Assembly: GCF_900109085.1 (NCBI RefSeq)
Contig: NZ_FNYW01000001.1
Span: 152,221 to 216,220, forward strand
DNA length: 64,000 nucleotides
Origin: Alkalibacterium gilvum
GTDB lineage: Bacteria > Bacillota > Bacilli > Lactobacillales > Carnobacteriaceae_A
Reading direction: 5' to 3'
Part shown: positions 44,045-53,812 of the stretch, in pieces
How positions within the stretch are numbered: position 1 is the stretch's first letter
Layout of the letters: each line of letters opens with the position of its first letter
Translations under genes and position numbers: made by a program
Notes under the pieces: generated by a model
Databases searched by the model: none
The model's input: only the letters and a program-made list of their open reading frames with translations
What the model was told of the DNA's origin: nothing

Positions 44045-46642
44045 TTATCCTTTATATGCGTTTCTGTAAACTTGTGCGAGCTCGGTTACTAAAGGAAGCT
44101 TAGGATTTGATATTGTACATTGGTCTTCGAATGCATTGTCTGCTAATTCGTCAACAATGGCTTCGAATTCTTTTTTATCTACGCCATTTTCTTTAATGCT
44201 CATAGGAATGTTCATTCCTTTTGCTAAATCGTAAATAGCTTTAATTAAACTTTCAACACCTTGTTCGGTTGTGTTAGCTGGTAAGTCTAAAGCTTTTGCA
44301 ATCTCTGCATAACGCTCATCTGCAATGAAATGTTCGTATTTTGGAAACGCAACGAATTTTGTTGGTTTCTTGGCGTTATATCGAATGACATGGGGGAGTA
44401 AGATAGCATTTGAACGACCATGAGCGATATTGAATTTATTACCTAGCTTATGGGCTAAACTATGGTTAATTCCAAGGAAGGCGTTCGCAAAGGCCATTCC
44501 CGCCATGGTAGAAGCATTATGCATTTTCTCTCTCGCAGTTTCATCAGAACCATTCTTATATGCTGTTGGTAGGTATTCAAAGACGAGTTGAATAGCTTTG
44601 ATTGCCAGTCCATCTGTATAGTCATTCGCCATATTAGAAACATATGCTTCGATTGCATGTGTCAGGACATCCATTCCTGTATCCGCAGTAACAACAGGAG
44701 GTACAGTCATGACAAACTGAGGATCGATGATTGCTACATCCGGAGTCAACTCATAGTCAGCTAATGGATATTTAGTTGATGTTTCTTTATCAGTAATAAC
44801 AGAGAATGAAGTAACTTCAGAACCCGTACCTGAGGTGGTTGGAATAGCTACAAATTGAGACTTGCCACCAAGTTTAGGGAATTTATAAACACGTTTTCTG
44901 ATATCCATGAACTTCTGTTTAATGCCATTGAAATCTGTTTCTGGTTGTTCATAGAATAACCACATACCCTTAGCAGCATCCATTGGCGAGCCACCACCTA
45001 GAGCGATGATTACATCAGGTTGGAAGGCTTCCATTGCTTTAGCGCCTTTCATAACTGTTTCTTTAGAAGGGTCAGGCTCAACATCTGAGAATATTTCACA
45101 GTGTACATAATCCGGACGATTTCTTAAGTGGTAAAGGACACGATCAACGTAGCCTAACTCTACCATCATTGGATCTGTTACGATAAAGGCTTTTTTAATA
45201 TCAGGCATTTTAGCAAGATATTGAACAGAGTTACGTTCAAAGTAAACTTTTGGCGGAACCTTGAACCATTGCATATTGTTGGCACGTTTCGCACGTTTTT
45301 TCACGTTAATAAGATGCATAGTACTGACGTTTGAAGACACTGAATTACCTCCGTATGAACCACATCCCAAGGTTAGGGAAGGGATATAAGCGTTATAGAT
45401 GTCACCAATGGCACCTTGACTTGATGGTGCATTGACAATGAGTCGACCAGCTTTCATTTTGCGATCAAATTTTTGAATAACTTCTTCATCGTGTGAATGA
45501 ATAACAGCTGAGTGACCTAAGCCGCCATAGTTAAGCATTTCTTCTGCACGCTTGATACCTTCGTCTGAGCTCTTAACCTTATAAGCTGCAAGGACAGGAC
45601 TTAATTTTTCTCTTGATAACGGATATTTTTTACCAACACCGTCATATTCAGCAATTAAGATTTTAGTATCTTCTGGAACTTTAACACCCGCCATATCAGC
45701 AATTTGATATGCAGAACGTCCAACGATGTCAGCGTTTAGTTGTCCTTCTTCTGACACCATCAATTTTTCTACCTTCAAACGCTCATCATTGGTTAAATAA
45801 TGACATCCATTATCTGTCATCTGTTTTTTCACGTCATTGTAAATTTCTTTATCAACAATAACCGCTTGCTCAGAGGCACAAATCATACCGTTATCAAACG
45901 TTTTTGAAAGAATTAAATCGTTTGTTGCACGCTTAACGTGTGCTGTTTTTTCTATATAACAAGGAACGTTACCGGCACCAACACCTAAAGCTGGTTTACC
46001 TGAGCTATAAGCTGATTTCACCATGCCTGGGCCACCTGTAGCTAAAATTGTTGCAACCTTATCATGCTTCATCAATGCTTGAGTTGCTTCAAGAGATGGA
46101 TTTTCAATCCATTGGATACAATTTTCTGGCGCCCCCATTTTAATTGCTGCTTCATATAATGCTTTTGCAGCCGCAGCACTCGATTTTTGTGCGGAAGGGT
46201 GGAAGGCGAAGATGATTGGATTTCCAGTTTTTATTGAAATAATGGATTTAAAAATTGTTGTTGATGTTGGGTTAGTAACAGGTGTAACTCCGGCAACAAC
46301 ACCAATAGGTTCAGCAATCTCAACCGTTCCATTATGAACATTTTCATTTATTACGCCAATTGTTTTATTATCTTTTATACTATGGTAGATATATTCAGAA
46401 GCGAATAAGTTTTTGATGATCTTATCTTCATAAACGCCTCGACCAGTTTCTTCAATAGCCATTTTTGCTAATGTCATATGATTATCTAAACCAGCCAAAG
46501 CCATTTGTTTAACAATCACGTCTATTTGGTTTTGATCAAGTTCACGCATTTCCTCTAATGCTTTATGTGATTTAGTGACTAATTGATCGATAGTATCTAA
46601 GACCTTTGTTTCCTTTTTGTTTTTCTCTAAAACCTTTACCAT
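44045..46642 (-). CDS. adhE: Bifunctional acetaldehyde-CoA/alcohol dehydrogenase AdhE
   Basis: An 865-aa fusion. The N-terminal CoA-acylating acetaldehyde dehydrogenase (about 1-440) has VTPVTNPTSTTIFKS and the catalytic Cys in FDNGMICASEQAVIV. The C-terminal iron-dependent alcohol dehydrogenase (about 460-860) has ALGGGSPMDAAKGMW, PTTSGTGSEVT and the iron ligands in LTHAIEAYVSN and GINHSLAHKLGNKFNIAHGRSNAI. It turns acetyl-CoA into ethanol and regenerates two NAD+. It is divergent from pflB, whose acetyl-CoA product it consumes. The intergenic region carries Rex-like and CcpA-like sites. Confidence 0.97.
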   Translation of the reverse strand: MVKVLEKNKKETKVLDTIDQLVTKSHKALEEMRELDQNQIDVIVKQMALAGLDNHMTLAKMAIEETGRGVYEDKIIKNLFASEYIYHSIKDNKTIGVINENVHNGTVEIAEPIGVVAGVTPVTNPTSTTIFKSIISIKTGNPIIFAFHPSAQKSSAAAAKALYEAAIKMGAPENCIQWIENPSLEATQALMKHDKVATILATGGPGMVKSAYSSGKPALGVGAGNVPCYIEKTAHVKRATNDLILSKTFDNGMICASEQAVIVDKEIYNDVKKQMTDNGCHYLTNDERLKVEKLMVSEEGQLNADIVGRSAYQIADMAGVKVPEDTKILIAEYDGVGKKYPLSREKLSPVLAAYKVKSSDEGIKRAEEMLNYGGLGHSAVIHSHDEEVIQKFDRKMKAGRLIVNAPSSQGAIGDIYNAYIPSLTLGCGSYGGNSVSSNVSTMHLINVKKRAKRANNMQWFKVPPKVYFERNSVQYLAKMPDIKKAFIVTDPMMVELGYVDRVLYHLRNRPDYVHCEIFSDVEPDPSKETVMKGAKAMEAFQPDVIIALGGGSPMDAAKGMWLFYEQPETDFNGIKQKFMDIRKRVYKFPKLGGKSQFVAIPTTSGTGSEVTSFSVITDKETSTKYPLADYELTPDVAIIDPQFVMTVPPVVTADTGMDVLTHAIEAYVSNMANDYTDGLAIKAIQLVFEYLPTAYKNGSDETAREKMHNASTMAGMAFANAFLGINHSLAHKLGNKFNIAHGRSNAILLPHVIRYNAKKPTKFVAFPKYEHFIADERYAEIAKALDLPANTTEQGVESLIKAIYDLAKGMNIPMSIKENGVDKKEFEAIVDELADNAFEDQCTISNPKLPLVTELAQVYRNAYKG

Positions 46643-46692
46643 AATGATCTCCTCCTAATATTAGTGAAACAATGAGCAAACATGATTAAAAA

Positions 46693-46706
46693 AGAAAGCG
46701 TTTTAT
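46693..46706 (-). promoter_or_regulatory. Candidate CcpA site (cre) upstream of adhE
   Basis: AGAAAGCGTTTTAT matches the cre pattern WGWAARCGYTWWMA at 13 of 14 positions. It lies about 50 bp before the adhE start codon, so it could act as a roadblock or repressor site. Confidence 0.55.
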
Positions 46707-46794
46707 CTTTTTTAATAAAATAGAATTATGTTGTTTCGTATCTCTATCAATAGCTTTCATCGTGCTCATTGCTAACTACAAATCTAGAATAACA

Positions 46795-46812
46795 TAGTGA
46801 ACCACTTCACAT
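46795..46812. promoter_or_regulatory. Candidate Rex operator between adhE and pflB
   Basis: TAGTGAACCACTTCACAT matches TTGTGAANNNNTTCACAA at 12 of its 14 specified bases. Rex senses NADH/NAD+ and typically represses adhE and pfl in Gram-positives. Confidence 0.65.
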
Positions 46813-46832
46813 ACAATGGAGTTGTGTCTATT

Positions 46833-46850
46833 TTGTGACACTTTACACAT
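46833..46850. promoter_or_regulatory. Second, weaker Rex-like site
   Basis: TTGTGACACTTTACACAT keeps the TTGTGA half and a diverged second half (11 of 14 specified bases); 20 bp from the first site. Confidence 0.4.
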
Positions 46851-46904
46851 TTTCCTGTAATACTATCTGTTTAATAAATCGTCACTAATTGTTCACTGTT
46901 TAAC

Positions 46905-46933
46905 TTGTCAGAAAAGACTGAATGTGATAATAT
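46905..46933 (+). promoter_or_regulatory. Promoter of pflB
   Basis: -35 TTGTCA, 17-bp spacer, -10 TAATAT; 53 bp before the pflB start. Confidence 0.55.
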
Positions 46934-46985
46934 GAACTTGTAAAGACGTGATATAAACGATATATATAGTAGAGGAGAATGGATT

Positions 46986-49247
46986 ATGGAAAAACAACGT
47001 ACAGACAATCTATCTTTAGACTCCCTTTGGTCTGGTTTCGCAGGTAAAGTTTGGAAAGATGAAATCGATGTGAGGGACTTTATTCAAACGAACTATGCGC
47101 CTTATGATGGTGACGAAGCCTTTTTAGAAGGGCCGACAAAAGAAACAGAAAAATTATGGTCGCAGGTTATGGATCTTAATAAGAAAGAACGCGAAGCAGG
47201 CGGCGTTTTAGATATGGATACTGATGTGGTCTCAACTATTACCTCACACGGACCAGGATATCTATCGAAAGATATGGAGAAAATTGTTGGCTTCCAGACT
47301 GACCAACCATTTAAGCGCTCATTCCAACCCTTTGGTGGTATTCGTATGATGGAACAAGCAGCTGATTCATACGGCTTCGAAATAGATCCCTTTTTATCAC
47401 ATGTCTTTAGAGACTGGAGAAAAACACATAATCAAGGCGTTTTTGATGCGTACACACCTGAAATGCGTCAAGCACGTCGTACAGGTATTATTACCGGCCT
47501 ACCTGATGCATACGGTCGCGGTCGTATCATTGGAGACTATCGCCGTGTCGCATTATATGGTGTCGATCGTCTTATTGAAGAAAAAGTAGCAGACAAGACT
47601 AACTCTGACACAACAATGATGAACGCTGAAACAATCAGAGACCGCGAAGAACTAAGCGATCAGATTAAAGCCTTGCATGAGCTTAAAGAGCTAGGTAATA
47701 TTTATGGCTTTGATCTTTCTCGACCAGCCCAAAACGCAAAAGAGGCTTTCCAATGGTTGTATCTAGGTTATCTTGCTGCAGTTAAGGAACAAAATGGTGC
47801 TGCAATGTCTCTTGGTCGTACATCTACATTCTTGGACATCTATATTGAAAGAGATTTGAAGAATGGCACAATGACAGAAGCAGAAGCACAAGAGTTAGTT
47901 GATCATTTTGTTATGAAATTACGTTTAGTTAAATTTGCCCGTACACCTGAATATAACGAATTATTCTCTGGTGATCCGACTTGGGTTACTGAGGTTATTG
48001 GTGGCGTTGGCTTAGATGGCCGTCACATGGTAACAAAGAGTAGTTTCCGCTTCTTAAATACGTTAACGAACTTAGGACCAGCTCCTGAGCCTAACTTAAC
48101 TGTCTTATGGTCTACTCAGTTACCACAATCATTCAAAAATTACTGTTCACGCGTATCGATTGAAAGTAGTGCTATTCAGTACGAAAACGATGATATTATG
48201 CGTCAAGAATGGGGAGATGACTACGGAATAGCTTGTTGTGTTTCAGCAATGCCTATCGGTAAGCAAATGCAGTTCTTCGGTGCCCGAGCAAACTTAGCTA
48301 AAGCACTTCTGTACGCTATTAACGGTGGTGTTGACGAGAAAACTAAAGCACAAGTTGGACCAAAATTCCGTCCGATTACTTCTGAATATTTAGACTATGC
48401 AGAAGTTACTGAAAAATATGATGATATGCTGGATTGGTTGTCTGGAATGTATATAAATACATTGAATATCATCCACTATATGCACGATAAATATAGTTAT
48501 GAGAGTGTAGAAATGGCTCTGCATGATTCAAAAATTGTCCGCACAATGGCTACAGGTATTGCTGGATTTTCAGTTGCAGTTGACTCATTGTCAGCAATTA
48601 AACACGCTAAAGTTAAAGTGATTCGTGACGAAGATGGTTTAGCAACGGATTATGAAATCGAAGGCGATTATCCAAAGTATGGTAATGATGACGATAGAGT
48701 AGATAGTATTGCAGTAGATTTACTCAAAACATTCATGAAAAAAGTTAGAAATCACCCAACTTATCGTGACGCTACACATACAACGTCAATTTTAACGATT
48801 ACTTCAAACGTTGTGTATGGTAAGAAGACGGGGAATACACCAGATGGCCGTCGCGAGGGCGTACCTTTTGCACCAGGAGCTAATCCGTTACACGGAAGAG
48901 ATTCAAATGGAGCCTTGGCAAGTTTAAATTCTGTAGCTAAACTACCGTACAAGGAATCACTCGATGGCATTTCAAATACTTTCTCAATCGTGCCAAAAGC
49001 ATTAGGTAAAGAAGACAGTGTTCAACAAACTAATTTATCAATGATGCTTGACGGTTATGTCAAAACAGGCGGACATCACTTGAACGTGAATGCTTTGAAT
49101 CGTGATACTTTGGTCGATGCTATGGAGCATCCAGAAGAATATCCACAATTAACGATTCGTGTATCAGGATATGCTGTTAACTTTATTAAACTAACGAAAG
49201 AACAACAAATGGATGTACTAAGTCGTACGTTCCACGATTCAATGTAA
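46986..49247 (+). CDS. pflB: Pyruvate formate-lyase (formate C-acetyltransferase)
   Basis: A 753-aa glycyl-radical enzyme splitting pyruvate into acetyl-CoA and formate under anaerobiosis. The catalytic cysteine pair is C417-C418 in [10 protein letters not shown] and the radical site is G728 in [28 protein letters not shown] and [17 protein letters not shown] are family signatures. AGAGGAG precedes the ATG. pflA follows 34 bp downstream in the same operon, and adhE is divergent. Confidence 0.98.
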   Translation: MEKQRTDNLSLDSLWSGFAGKVWKDEIDVRDFIQTNYAPYDGDEAFLEGPTKETEKLWSQVMDLNKKEREAGGVLDMDTDVVSTITSHGPGYLSKDMEKIVGFQTDQPFKRSFQPFGGIRMMEQAADSYGFEIDPFLSHVFRDWRKTHNQGVFDAYTPEMRQARRTGIITGLPDAYGRGRIIGDYRRVALYGVDRLIEEKVADKTNSDTTMMNAETIRDREELSDQIKALHELKELGNIYGFDLSRPAQNAKEAFQWLYLGYLAAVKEQNGAAMSLGRTSTFLDIYIERDLKNGTMTEAEAQELVDHFVMKLRLVKFARTPEYNELFSGDPTWVTEVIGGVGLDGRHMVTKSSFRFLNTLTNLGPAPEPNLTVLWSTQLPQSFKNYCSRVSIESSAIQYENDDIMRQEWGDDYGIACCVSAMPIGKQMQFFGARANLAKALLYAINGGVDEKTKAQVGPKFRPITSEYLDYAEVTEKYDDMLDWLSGMYINTLNIIHYMHDKYSYESVEMALHDSKIVRTMATGIAGFSVAVDSLSAIKHAKVKVIRDEDGLATDYEIEGDYPKYGNDDDRVDSIAVDLLKTFMKKVRNHPTYRDATHTTSILTITSNVVYGKKTGNTPDGRREGVPFAPGANPLHGRDSNGALASLNSVAKLPYKESLDGISNTFSIVPKALGKEDSVQQTNLSMMLDGYVKTGGHHLNVNALNRDTLVDAMEHPEEYPQLTIRVSGYAVNFIKLTKEQQMDVLSRTFHDSM

Positions 49248-49281
49248 AAAATATTTTACTTTAAACAGGGGGAAATAATAA

Positions 49282-50034
49282 ATGACAGAACAAACAATAG
49301 GTTATGTACACTCAACAGAAAGTTTCGGATCTGTTGATGGTCCAGGAATCCGCTTCGTCGTTTTTATGCAAGGTTGTCGCATGCGTTGTGAATTCTGTCA
49401 TAACCCTGACACTTGGAATATGGGGGGCGGTACACCTTTCACTCCGCAGGAACTTCTTGACAAGGCATTAAGGTATAGAAATTACTGGGGAGATGAGGGG
49501 GGTATCACTGTCAGTGGTGGAGAACCACTTATTCATATCGATTTTTTGATTGAATTTTTCAAATTAGCTAAAGAAAAAGGGGTAAACGTGTCACTAGATA
49601 CTTGTGGACAGCCATTCACCTATGATGAGCCTTTCTTTAGTCGCTTTGAAGAATTAATCGAATATACTGATTTGGTTCTGATGGATATCAAGCACATCGA
49701 TAATGAATTTCATAAAAAGTACACCATGCACGGTAATACAAGTATTTTGAATATGGCTAGATACCTTTCAGAGAAAAATGTCCCTATGTGGTTACGACAC
49801 GTGCTTGTTCCAGAACGTTCTGATTACGATGATCACCTTGAACGATTAAGTGCATTTATTGATGAACTTGACAGTGTCATCAAGGTAGAAGTATTGCCTT
49901 ACCATCGTTTAGGCGTTTATAAGTATGAAGAACTCGGCATTCCTTACAAACTGAAAGATATCGATCCGCCCACAGCTGAGCGTATTGAAAATGCCAATCG
50001 TATTCTAAAAACACATAAGTATCAAACACAATAA
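49282..50034 (+). CDS. pflA: Pyruvate formate-lyase activating enzyme
   Basis: A 250-aa radical SAM enzyme that installs the glycyl radical on PflB. The [4Fe-4S] motif CxxxCxxC is in GCRMRCEFCHNPDTW, followed by GGITVSGGEPLIH (SAM-binding GGE) and VSLDTCGQ. SFGSVDGPGIRFVVFMQGC is the characteristic PflA N-terminus. GGGGGAA precedes the ATG. A hairpin terminator follows. Confidence 0.97.
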   Translation: MTEQTIGYVHSTESFGSVDGPGIRFVVFMQGCRMRCEFCHNPDTWNMGGGTPFTPQELLDKALRYRNYWGDEGGITVSGGEPLIHIDFLIEFFKLAKEKGVNVSLDTCGQPFTYDEPFFSRFEELIEYTDLVLMDIKHIDNEFHKKYTMHGNTSILNMARYLSEKNVPMWLRHVLVPERSDYDDHLERLSAFIDELDSVIKVEVLPYHRLGVYKYEELGIPYKLKDIDPPTAERIENANRILKTHKYQTQ

Positions 50035-50043
50035 GAAATGATT

Positions 50044-50107
50044 AAAACTATGCCGACTTTATTAAAAGCGAAGACTTTTTTATCCGCTTTTAGTCGACAT
50101 AGTTTTT
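50044..50107 (+). terminator. Terminator of pflBA
   Basis: AAAACTATG..GACT pairs with AGTC..CATAGTTTT, with an inner stem AAAAGCG/CGCTTTT. Confidence 0.75.
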
Positions 50108-50176
50108 CATTTATTGAAATTTATTTCATTTTACTATATTCTGTTATAAGAGAATGTTTTTAAAAGGAGAATGACA

Positions 50177-51103
50177 GTGAATAAAATATTAGTTTTTGGA
50201 CATCAAAGTCCAGATACAGATGCAATTACTTCTGCTATAACTTTTTCTCATTTACAAAATGAATTAGGGAAAGAAACAGAAGCGGTAGCCTTGGGAGAAA
50301 CAACTGACGAAACTAACTATGCACTAAATTATTTTGGCGTAACAGCACCGCGCGTCATTACGACTGCGGCAGAAGAAACACAAGAAGTGATGCTAGTGGA
50401 TCACAATGAAAGTCAGCAAAGTGTGCCAGATATTGATAAAGTTAAGATCTTAGCTGTGGTTGACCATCACCGTATAGCTAATTTCCAAACAGCAAATCCT
50501 CTTTTTTATCGTGCTGAACCTGTGGGATGTACGAATACAATTATTTTCAAGTTGTTTAAGGAAAATAATGTAGACATTCCAAAACATATTGCTGGTTTAA
50601 TGCTTTCCGCAATTATTTCAGATACCCTTCTTTTAAAATCACCAACGTGTACAAAAGAAGATGAAAATGTAGCCGAAGAATTGGCTAAGCTTGCAGGTGT
50701 TGAATTGGAAGCGTATGGTAAAGCGCTCTTGAAGGCAGGAACGGACACATCGAGTAAAAATGCAGATATGATCCTCAATGATGATGCAAAAAACTTCCCT
50801 ATGGGGAATTTAACTGTTCGTATCGGGCAGGTTAATGTCGTAGACGTGGATGAAATCTTAGTGCGTAAACAAGAGTTACTCGAGGAGATGGCATCTCAAA
50901 GCGATGCTAATGCCATTGATTTATTTATATTGCTTGTCACAGATGTTTTAAACAGCGATTCAATCGCAATTGTTTATGGTGATGAACAAGCCGAAGTCTC
51001 TAAGGCTTTCAACAAAGAAATTACAGACGCCACAATGGTACTAAAAGGTGTTGTTTCAAGAAAGAAACAAGTTGTCCCACCACTTACAGCCCAATTCAAA
51101 TAA
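50177..51103 (+). CDS. ppaC: Manganese-dependent inorganic pyrophosphatase (family II)
   Basis: A 308-aa DHH-family enzyme hydrolysing pyrophosphate. The GTG at 50177 is preferred: AAAGGAG ends 7 bp before it, whereas the in-frame ATG at 50171 almost touches the RBS, and homologues begin MEKILIFGHQNPDTD. Metal ligands are in FGHQSPDTDAIT, MLVDHNE, VVDHHRIANF (DHH motif) and ISDTLLLKSPT. The C-terminal DHHA2 domain ends SRKKQVVPPLTAQF, supplying the Lys and Arg substrate contacts. Monocistronic. Confidence 0.95.
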   Translation: MNKILVFGHQSPDTDAITSAITFSHLQNELGKETEAVALGETTDETNYALNYFGVTAPRVITTAAEETQEVMLVDHNESQQSVPDIDKVKILAVVDHHRIANFQTANPLFYRAEPVGCTNTIIFKLFKENNVDIPKHIAGLMLSAIISDTLLLKSPTCTKEDENVAEELAKLAGVELEAYGKALLKAGTDTSSKNADMILNDDAKNFPMGNLTVRIGQVNVVDVDEILVRKQELLEEMASQSDANAIDLFILLVTDVLNSDSIAIVYGDEQAEVSKAFNKEITDATMVLKGVVSRKKQVVPPLTAQFK

Positions 51104-51112
51104 GTAAAATAA

Positions 51113-51148
51113 AAAAACGGATGCCCTCACGTGAGGCATCCGTTTTTG
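51113..51148. terminator. Bidirectional terminator, ppaC / dapB
   Basis: AAAAACGGATGCC.TCAC pairs with GTGA.GGCATCCGTTTTT between convergent genes. Confidence 0.9.
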
Positions 51149-51172
51149 TCTTTTTCTTAGAAAAGTGAGAGT

Positions 51173-51907
51173 TTACACGTATAGGTTGTTATATGTGTAA
51201 AAGCCATTTTGCTTATTAACTAATTGTTCAGCTACTTTCAAAGCTCCACGAGCGAAAATATCTTTTGACTGGGCAGAATGCTTGATTGAAATTACCTCAT
51301 CATGTCCAGCGAAAAGCACTTCATGTTCACCGACAATTGATCCTCCACGAAGAGTAGAAATTCCAATGTCCTTTTGGTCGCGCTTTTCAGTAGATTGGGT
51401 ACGGTCATAAACTTCATTCGCGTCTGGTCTAGCGTTCTCTTTAATAGCATCAAGTAATTTGATGAGCGTCCCACTCGGCGCATCAATTTTCTGATTATGA
51501 TGTTTTTCAATCATTTCTATATCATAATCATCCATTAAAGGGGCTATGTTTTCAAGCAACTGTGTCACGATATGAACGCCGTAACTCATATTAGCGCTGA
51601 AAAACACAGGGGTTGATTGGGCTTTTTCAGTGAATAAATCGAATAATGTTTCTTTTTCTCCTGTCGTTGCAATAACCATTGGGAGGGTTATTGCAGAATT
51701 AAGCACTTCTTTCGTTAAGGTCGGATGCGAGAAATCGATTAAACAATCAGCCTCTGGCAAATCAGTTGTTACGGAGTCATATAAGGGGTAAGGACAATCA
51801 TTTTCTTCGGTCGGCGATAGGGCACCAACAATGTCATGACCATTTTCTTCTGCCAATTGAGCGACTCGCTTATTCATAGCACCATATCCAACAAGTAATA
51901 TCTTCAT
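51173..51907 (-). CDS. dapB: 4-Hydroxy-tetrahydrodipicolinate reductase
   Basis: A 244-aa NAD(P)H-dependent enzyme making tetrahydrodipicolinate. N-terminal Rossmann motif [22 protein letters not shown] and [10 protein letters not shown] line the active site; [21 protein letters not shown] is the substrate-binding family signature with the catalytic His and Lys. Slightly short compared with the 265-270 aa E. coli enzyme but normal for the YneF-like short Gram-positive forms. Last gene of the lysC-asd-dapA-dapB operon, 5 bp after the dapA stop. Confidence 0.94.
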   Translation of the reverse strand: MKILLVGYGAMNKRVAQLAEENGHDIVGALSPTEENDCPYPLYDSVTTDLPEADCLIDFSHPTLTKEVLNSAITLPMVIATTGEKETLFDLFTEKAQSTPVFFSANMSYGVHIVTQLLENIAPLMDDYDIEMIEKHHNQKIDAPSGTLIKLLDAIKENARPDANEVYDRTQSTEKRDQKDIGISTLRGGSIVGEHEVLFAGHDEVISIKHSAQSKDIFARGALKVAEQLVNKQNGFYTYNNLYV

Positions 51908-51912
51908 ATGAA

Positions 51913-52797
51913 TTAACCGTCCTTTCTAGTATGATCAAACAGTTCAGTTAAAACAGTTTGGGCATCTTTTTCAAGGGGGACCAATGGGAGACGTAAAGAA
52001 TACTCTCCAAAACCTAAGTGACTTATGAGTGCCTTAATAGGAATTGGATTCACATCCACATTTAAAGCATCCACTAAGGGAAAGAGTTTATGATTGATTT
52101 GGGCTGCTTGTTTAGGGCGTTTTTGAGCTGCTTCATACATTTCCTGATACTCTTTTGGCAAGGCATTAGCTATGACGGAAATTAAACCGTGTCCTCCTAA
52201 GGAATAAAATGGAAGGGCAAGATCATCATTTCCGCTGTAAAAAGAAAATCCCTCATCCACGACATATTGTAGGCGATTTAAATGGGCAAGATCACCAGTA
52301 GCATCTTTCAGTCCAACGATATTATCGTGTTGCTTAACCAAAACTTCCAATGTTTCTGGGGCAATAGTCATCCCTGTACGAGCAGGCACATCATATAATA
52401 TCACTGGAATAGACACAGCTTCAGCAATAGCGCTAAAGTGAGCAATGAGTCCTTTTTGACTGGTTTTATTGTAGTAGGGTGTAATGACTAGTAAGCCATC
52501 CACACCGAGTTTTTCAGCCTCTTTCGAATGAAGAATACTCTCTTGTGTGTTATTAGATCCAGTGCCAGCAATAACTGGGATATCACCATCAGCCACATCG
52601 ATAGCGATGGATAAAAGTGTCGTTTTTTCCTTACGCGTTAACGTTGCGCTTTCACCGGTGGTTCCATTTACGATAAAGGCCTGGATGTTGTTTTTTTTCA
52701 AGTAAGTTATATGATTTTTAAAGCTATCATAGTCAACAGAGTCCTTTGAAAAGGGGGTTGTGACGGCTGCGGCTGCGCCAGTAAATAGTCTTGTCAT
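51913..52797 (-). CDS. dapA: 4-Hydroxy-tetrahydrodipicolinate synthase
   Basis: A 294-aa aldolase condensing aspartate semialdehyde with pyruvate. The ATG at 52797 has AAAGGAAG upstream and lies 1 bp after the asd stop; the longer in-frame start at 52845 would overlap asd without an RBS. Motifs: [36 protein letters not shown] (Tyr) and VGLKDATGD with the Schiff-base Lys. Full length. Operon position implies regulation by the lysine riboswitch upstream of lysC. Confidence 0.95.
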   Translation of the reverse strand: MTRLFTGAAAAVTTPFSKDSVDYDSFKNHITYLKKNNIQAFIVNGTTGESATLTRKEKTTLLSIAIDVADGDIPVIAGTGSNNTQESILHSKEAEKLGVDGLLVITPYYNKTSQKGLIAHFSAIAEAVSIPVILYDVPARTGMTIAPETLEVLVKQHDNIVGLKDATGDLAHLNRLQYVVDEGFSFYSGNDDLALPFYSLGGHGLISVIANALPKEYQEMYEAAQKRPKQAAQINHKLFPLVDALNVDVNPIPIKALISHLGFGEYSLRLPLVPLEKDAQTVLTELFDHTRKDG

Positions 52798-52798
52798 A

Positions 52799-53785
52799 TT
52801 AATCTTCCTTTCTTGATAGAAGGTCTTCGAGTATTTGTATTGCATTTAAAGCGGCACCCTTTTGGATGTTATCAGACACTGACCAGATGTGGTAAGTGTT
52901 TGGCAAACTGTTATCTTTTCTGATTCGTCCAACAAAGACGCTTTCTAATCCTGCGGCATCTAGTGGGGTCGGATAAATATTTTGCGTTGGGTCATCCATC
53001 ACGACGATTGAAGGGAAATCTCCTAACACGTTTTTTATATCTGCCACACTCGGCTCTTTTTCGAGAGTCACATTTATGGCCACGGCATGCGCATGTAAGA
53101 CAGGAACACGCACGCAGGTAGCAGTAACATCAATGGCGTCATCGTTTAAGATTTTCTGAGTTTCGTTGATCATTTTTGCTTCCTCTTTGGTATAACCATT
53201 ATCCAGAAAGTCGTCGATGTGCGGAATAACATTATGATGGATAGGTTGAGGGTAATTCTTAGGCGCTTCACCTTTTTCCCCTCTAGTCAGATCATCAATG
53301 CCTTGCCATCCTGAACCTGATACTGACTGATAGGTTGTATAAGCGACACGCTTAACTCCAAAGCTGTCAGCTAAGGCTTTCAAGGGAACAACCGATTGGA
53401 TGGTTGAGCAATTAGGGTTAGCAATAATACGTCGCTTAAGGCTGGGGGTATTGACTTCAGGAACAACCAAATCAATTGTATCATCCATACGCCAGGCACT
53501 TGAGTTATCAATCACCACTGCACCTGATTTCTCAAATAAAGGTGCAAAATGTAAGCTTGTTCCACCACCTGCAGACATGAGAACGTAATCAAAGGATTGT
53601 TTGGCTTTCTCCTCAGTTAATTCTTCAACAATTAAAGTTTCTCCCTTAACGGCAATTTCCTTCCCGGCTGAGCGGGCTGAAGAAAAGAGTGTCAATGAGG
53701 AGTAGGGAATATCTTTTCCCTCAATAATCTCTAGCATTGTTTTTCCAACCAGTCCAGTAGCGCCTACGATTGCAATATTAGTCAT
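52799..53785 (-). CDS. asd: Aspartate-semialdehyde dehydrogenase
   Basis: A 328-aa NADPH enzyme reducing aspartyl phosphate. IAIVGATGLVGKTMLEII binds the cofactor; IIANPNCSTIQSVVPL carries the catalytic Cys; SVSGSGWQGIDDL and VRVPVLHAHAVAINV (catalytic His region) follow. AGAAAGG precedes the ATG. It lies 27 bp after lysC and is the common branch point to lysine, threonine and methionine. Confidence 0.96.
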   Translation of the reverse strand: MTNIAIVGATGLVGKTMLEIIEGKDIPYSSLTLFSSARSAGKEIAVKGETLIVEELTEEKAKQSFDYVLMSAGGGTSLHFAPLFEKSGAVVIDNSSAWRMDDTIDLVVPEVNTPSLKRRIIANPNCSTIQSVVPLKALADSFGVKRVAYTTYQSVSGSGWQGIDDLTRGEKGEAPKNYPQPIHHNVIPHIDDFLDNGYTKEEAKMINETQKILNDDAIDVTATCVRVPVLHAHAVAINVTLEKEPSVADIKNVLGDFPSIVVMDDPTQNIYPTPLDAAGLESVFVGRIRKDNSLPNTYHIWSVSDNIQKGAALNAIQILEDLLSRKED

Positions 53786-53812
53786 GTAATCAACCTTTCT
53801 ATTTTAATATAA

